Part shown: positions 17,285 through 21,017 of the stretch, piece after piece | Numbering within the stretch: position 1 is the stretch's first letter | Layout: each line of letters begins with the position of its first letter | NCBI GenBank assembly: GCA_018398765.1 | Contig: JAHBMJ010001270.1 | Coordinates: 12,565 to 33,581 of the forward strand | Length of the DNA stretch: 21,017 nucleotides | Source of the DNA: Chromera velia | Lineage: Eukaryota > Sar > Chromeraceae | Reading direction: 5' to 3' | The notes under the pieces: generated by a model | The model's input: the letters and a program-made list of their open reading frames with translations, nothing else | Databases searched by the model: none | Told to the model about the DNA's origin: nothing | Made by a program: the position numbers and the translations under genes

Positions 17285-18984
17285 ATGGCGATGGAGTTTG
17301 ACTCTCCGTTGCTGACATATCTCCTTGCTGTCTCCAAGCCGTCTCCTTGAATCAGTTTGTTGTTGATCGCTTCTGTAATGGTCGTGTGGCCAACGTCCAT
17401 ACTCTATGATGGAGTGGAACCTCAAATTGCCCTTATACCTTCAATAAAGAAGCTTGTGGCCGCAGAAGTAGAGTTTTTGGATTCGCTGGTTCGCAGTTCG
17501 GAGCTTGTTCTTGACAGATTTGCGTCAGAGAATGCTGTCATCAGCTTTCTCCTCCATCGAACGAAAAAACTCTCCCTCTCCACCACAAAGCAAAGGAAGC
17601 ATTGCAAGAAAAAGCCTCCGCCATGCCGTTTTGAGACTAAAAAAGATTATGGACCAACTACATCCCCTCCATCCTCACATCGGGCTGCTGAGAGAGGCTT
17701 CGGCTCAAACCTAGGCTCAAACAAAAAGAAGTCGGTTGCGGCTGAGGTCGCATCGAAGGAAACTGTATCCACCTTTTCCACCTCGGCTGCCCCCTTCACA
17801 CCAAACCTGTCACCTCCTGAAGCTTACGTCAATCCCTCCATCTAGGTGACTCTCAGCGTTTCTATCTCGCCCTCCCCACAAAGCGATGCCAACACGCACC
17901 CCCCACAAAGCGCCTCCGTCTCACCCTCCCAGCCCACAAAGCGATACCAACACGCCCCCCCTACAAGGCGATACTAAGACGCCCCCCCCATAAAGCGCTT
18001 CTGTCTCACCCTCCCCACAAAGCGATGCCAACACGCCCCCCCCACAAAGCGCCTCCGTCTCACCCTCCCAGCCTACAAAGCGATGCCAACACGCCCCCCT
18101 CACAAAGCGCCTCCGTCTCGCCCTCCTCACAAAGTGATGCCAATATGCCTTCTACCAATAACAGTGCATCCATGTCCTCCTCCTTGAATTTGAAAGGCGA
18201 TTCTGTCAACCAAATCCTTAGACTTGTCTACTCCACTATGATGGACGTTGGTTCCTCAAAACCTTTCTTCCCACTCACTTTTCTTGAGGTTCCCTAAGCC
18301 TCAGTGCACTTCTGAATCATTCACCTTTTCCTTAAAGGAGACTTCAGCGAAAACCCCTTTGGGCTCTCAGCTCAGACTGTTCGTGAGATGTTTAACCTTT
18401 GTGTATAGGAGGATCTGCCTTGCTGTGTCAGCACAGATTTTGTTAGGCAAAGGGGCTTGGAGGCAGTTTTTCGTTATGACATGACGGAGAAGCATACCAA
18501 TGATGTGATTGCCGCCCGGGATGGGCGTTCGCTCTTGTCAGTTCGCGCGTATGGAGACGCGTTCCTGTCTTGTAAGGTGCGGCTTCGTGTCTGCGGAGAA
18601 TCTCACCTTTCTGAATCAGAGCAGGAAGAATACAATGTGCAACGTTCTCTGCAGCAGCTCTTCTCTCTGCTTCCTCCCTCTGACCGCGTGAGTCCTCGTC
18701 TGCGCTTCACTGCACAGATGATGACTCCCACTGTCGTTTCGAAGTCGGCAAGGAAGTCTTGGCATCAAAGGGCATGGGATCAGATTTAAGACGAGATTGG
18801 CTTTCTCGAGCAGTTCGAAAAAGGGGAAGAACAAGCATTCAGCAGAGAGAACCTCTCCTTTGACATGTCTTTCCCATAAGTCACACGCGCTGTGCAGGCT
18901 TTTGTGACGCTCGAAAACCATCCAGCAGGAGAGGGAGAGGGAGACCAACGTGGTTTTCAAAAGGGCAAGTTTGTTGCAATGTAG
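17285..18984 (+). pseudogene. Decayed gene of unknown function with a Ser/Pro repeat
   Basis: No family recognised. An ATG at 17285 starts MAMEFDSPLLTYLLAVSKPS, ending at a TGA (17348-17350). The same frame then stays open to a TAG at 17843-17845 and again runs into the minisatellite at 17870-18140, where the frame changes. The repeat encodes QSDANT-P-P-SQSASVSPS units. The protein continues as SSSLNLKGDSVNQILRLVYS to 18297. A possible intron (about 18289-18406, acceptor GTGTATAG|GAGGAT) leads to the exon that reads FRYDMTEKHTNDVIAARDGR and on to a TAA at 18787. Coding-like sequence goes on in the same frame (DEIGFLEQFEKGEEQAFSRE), through a TAA at 18877, to a TAG at 18982. Repeated in-frame stops in otherwise protein-like sequence point to a pseudogene. 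Alternatives: unrecognised introns, or a mobile-element ORF. Confidence 0.4.
17870..18140. repeat. Minisatellite, ~54-58-bp units
   Basis: Roughly five units built as CACAAAGCGATGCCAACACG, a C run, CACAAAGCGCCTCCGTCTCA and CCCTCCCAGC. One unit is a partial copy lacking the second half (about 17962). Unit length varies between 54 and 58, so copies shift frame relative to each other. In the plus frame the clean copies encode SQSDANTPPSQSASVSPS. Confidence 0.85.
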
Positions 18985-19599
18985 CTGTGAGTCTCGATCA
19001 GAGCAGACTGAGTATGAAGCTTAGCAGTGGGAGTTTGTTCTGTTTCTTGTTTCTCTGTTTTCTTTCCTTTTCATCTCTCCTTCTTCTTCTCTTATAGATA
19101 AAAGATGCGAACACCTAGGTGAGCATAATGACCAAACGGTCTTTTTCCAAATTGTTCATCCATCTGACCCTTCGAACGCCTTCTTCATATACATCCATTC
19201 CAATCCTTGTTCTCCCTCTTCACTGGTTTGCTCTGTCTCCTCTTAGTACCTTGGATTGGTTTAGCTGTCGCAGCCTTCTATAGTGAGGGACGGCACTTAG
19301 ATCGATTAAGTGTCATTCAGGCGCCGGGTTTCATCTAGTAGACGGCAGCTCCATCCCGATGAGTGATGCAGGTCTGGCAAAGGGGCAATACAGCATTGTC
19401 TTAGACTCATGCATTGTATGATGGCCTATAGACTGATCAATAATAATAATGATGATGATGATGATGATACTAGGTATGACAGTATTAATTTTATTCAGCG
19501 ATCTCAGCTAGGATGAGTCTTTCTAACTTCTAAGCTTTTTTAGCACATTCGCATCTATATTACTCTTGCATGGCAGGCCTCATTGCTCCATACTGTCTA
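18985..19599. other. Intergenic stretch without a gene
   Basis: No supported ORF or RNA gene. It contains a pyrimidine-rich stretch (19040-19100) and an (AAT)n/(GAT)n microsatellite at 19440-19469. It separates the decayed plus-strand gene from the converging minus-strand kinase exon, so it probably includes 3' UTR sequence of both. Confidence 0.5.
19440..19469. repeat. (AAT)n(GAT)n microsatellite
   Basis: ATAATAATAATGATGATGATGATGATGATA, a pure trinucleotide run that changes type midway. Non-coding here. Confidence 0.85.
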
Positions 19600-20988
19600 T
19601 CATAGTTGTTTTTGTGACGACTCAGCAAACCCAAGCAGCGCTGCGAGATCTTTTACCTGGAGCGGCTTAATGATCACCTTGTCGGCCCCCGCATCCAAGA
19701 AGGCCTGGCTGGACTCCTGTACCGCATCTCCCGTGTATCCAATCAGGAGGGGGCTTGGTATATTTTTGACTTGACCACCCTTCTTAACTGTCTCCATGAA
19801 GTGTCCTCTGAGTCTCTTCATCGCCTCTGGACCGTTCATACGGGCCATGTTTTTGTCCATCAACACCAGCCGAAAGACCAACCCCCCCTCAACGATCACC
19901 CTTACAGCCTCGTGGCCATCTTCGGCTGTACGCACGGAGAAGCCGAGCCGCTTGATCGCCGCACTTCCTGCCATCAGACAAAAACGATCATCGTCAACTA
20001 GGAGTACAACTGCAGTCAAGCCTTGGGCAGTGTTGAGAGATGGGGTGAAGGGAGACGATGGAGAGTCTGCACGCCCGGTGCAGCTGGAAAGGGAGACAAG
20101 AGAACCATTTTGATTTAAGCTGGGACTCAGTTTCTTTGTCTTCCCTTCCACTTCCACCTCCATCTCGCCATTGCTTTTTGTCATGGGTATCCGACAGTCG
20201 TGCACTTTCTCGCCGTGCCGCACCCCTTCGCTTGACCACACGACGTTCTCTGCCCTCCTCTCACCGACCGCAAGAACGTCAGATTCCGTTGCAGTCTTCA
20301 GAGGGGAGGCATGAGAACTCCCTGGAGATTCGCTGATGCTTTCTTTTCTTTCTTTCTCTTCTTCTTTCTCTTTCTCTCCCTCTTCTTCTCCCTCTTCCTC
20401 TCTCTCTGCCCCTGCCTCTGGATTCTGATGATCATTCTCTTCTTGGAGAACAGAAATGGAAATCTTTGTGGGACTCTGGGTGCTGCTCTGCTGACTCTTT
20501 ACAACAAATTTCCCTCCAAGCCTCTGAGTAGGTCCGTGCGGCCCCGATGGTCCTTCGTTTAGTGCGACTAAAGGCATGAACACTTCAAAGAAAAAAGTAC
20601 TCCCCTCCCCCCTCCCATGGCTCTCTACCCCAATTTGGCCCCCCGCATGTGCCTCAACAAAACTCTTACAGATAACGAGACCCAACCCAGTCCCCCCTCC
20701 ATTCTGCAGCTCCCCTGCGCGAACTTGGCCGTAGGGCTTGAACAGTTTGGTCATGTCCTCCTTACTCAACCCTGGGCCTGTGTCCGTAACTGACACCCGC
20801 ATCACGACCCATTTCATCATTTCTTTCTCTTTCTCCTTCTCCTTCTCCTCCTCCTCCACAACCGATGACTCACTGCCGCAAAGGCCCCCCTCTCTTTCTC
20901 CTCTGATAACCGACCGTTCATACAAAGACTCTGCAGAAGACCAGTGTTGCTTCTGAGTGACACTTTGTGTCTCTTGTACTGTCTGCTT
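19600..20988 (-). CDS. Hybrid histidine kinase, 3'-terminal exon (ATPase C-terminal half + receiver domain)
   Basis: Last exon of a gene that continues past the right edge. The frame is closed upstream by a TAG at 20989-20991 that is itself part of a good acceptor, CCCCTCTCTAG|AAG, so the exon probably starts at 20988. No convincing ATG start lies inside. Numbering from codon 20925: HATPase_c G1 box VTDTGPGLS (47-54), F box LFKPYGQ (61-67) and G2 box GGGTGLGLVICKSF (76-89); the H and N boxes must be in earlier exons. A long acidic and Lys/Glu-rich linker (about 160-300) follows. The receiver domain has acidic D311-D313, phospho-acceptor D357 in LVLMDKNM, T398 in IGYTGDA and K420 in IIKPL, a complete active site. 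It ends with a TGA. Role: autophosphorylation and phosphorelay to its own receiver, typical of eukaryotic hybrid sensors; the signal is unknown because the sensor part is missing. Confidence 0.9.
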   Translation of the reverse strand, partial: KQTVQETQSVTQKQHWSSAESLYERSVIRGEREGGLCGSESSVVEEEEKEKEKEKEMMKWVVMRVSVTDTGPGLSKEDMTKLFKPYGQVRAGELQNGGGTGLGLVICKSFVEAHAGGQIGVESHGRGEGSTFFFEVFMPLVALNEGPSGPHGPTQRLGGKFVVKSQQSSTQSPTKISISVLQEENDHQNPEAGAEREEEGEEEGEKEKEEEKERKESISESPGSSHASPLKTATESDVLAVGERRAENVVWSSEGVRHGEKVHDCRIPMTKSNGEMEVEVEGKTKKLSPSLNQNGSLVSLSSCTGRADSPSSPFTPSLNTAQGLTAVVLLVDDDRFCLMAGSAAIKRLGFSVRTAEDGHEAVRVIVEGGLVFRLVLMDKNMARMNGPEAMKRLRGHFMETVKKGGQVKNIPSPLLIGYTGDAVQESSQAFLDAGADKVIIKPLQVKDLAALLGFAESSQKQL

Positions 20989-21017
20989 CTAGAGAGGGGG
21001 AATTCTTTTCTCGTCCT

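Noticed and set aside
17870-18140. CRISPR-like array
   Set aside because: Units are contiguous and similar along their whole length, with no unique spacers; it is a minisatellite in a eukaryotic context.

Overview
The window looks like nuclear DNA from a single-celled eukaryote. Genes have GT-AG introns, there is a hybrid histidine kinase beside a plant-like (TKL/IRAK-type) kinase, and most of the space is AT-rich, simple-sequence or mobile DNA. The mix of a photosynthetic-lineage kinase, two-component signalling, a DUF7869-type transposon and an endonuclease-bearing non-LTR retroelement suggests an alveolate alga such as a chromerid. That assignment is inference; no rRNA or organelle marker is present.

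Layout. (1) 334-3171, plus: an intact single-exon gene for a kinase-RING/RBR-like fusion protein. (2) 3172-7100: AT-rich, gene-poor DNA with short degenerate repeats, a hairpin and a decayed reverse transcriptase (5444-6344). (3) About 7539-16422, minus, perhaps to 17166: one degenerate non-LTR retrotransposon (RT plus C-terminal CCHC and restriction-like endonuclease). It is split by a 5563-bp DNA transposon at 9576-15138. That transposon has about 190-bp imperfect terminal inverted repeats and a 4-bp target duplication (TCTG). Joining the flanks through one TCTG copy restores the RT reading frame across the junction. (4) Inside the transposon, minus strand: a ten-exon DUF7869-like (RNase-H-fold type) gene, readable by splice sites and phase but carrying seven in-frame stops. 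One intron holds an assembly gap (10794-10866); long purine tracts lie just upstream of the first recognised exon. (5) 17285-18984, plus: a decayed gene of unknown function with a Ser/Pro-coding minisatellite. (6) 19600-20988, minus: the last exon of a hybrid histidine kinase whose upstream part lies beyond the window.

The two end genes look intact and host-like; nearly everything between is layered mobile or decayed DNA. The order of events is readable: retroelement insertion, then the TIR transposon into it, then decay of both. The two signalling genes do not form an evident pathway with each other. The most notable items are the kinase-RBR fusion and the nested transposon with a reconstructable insertion junction.
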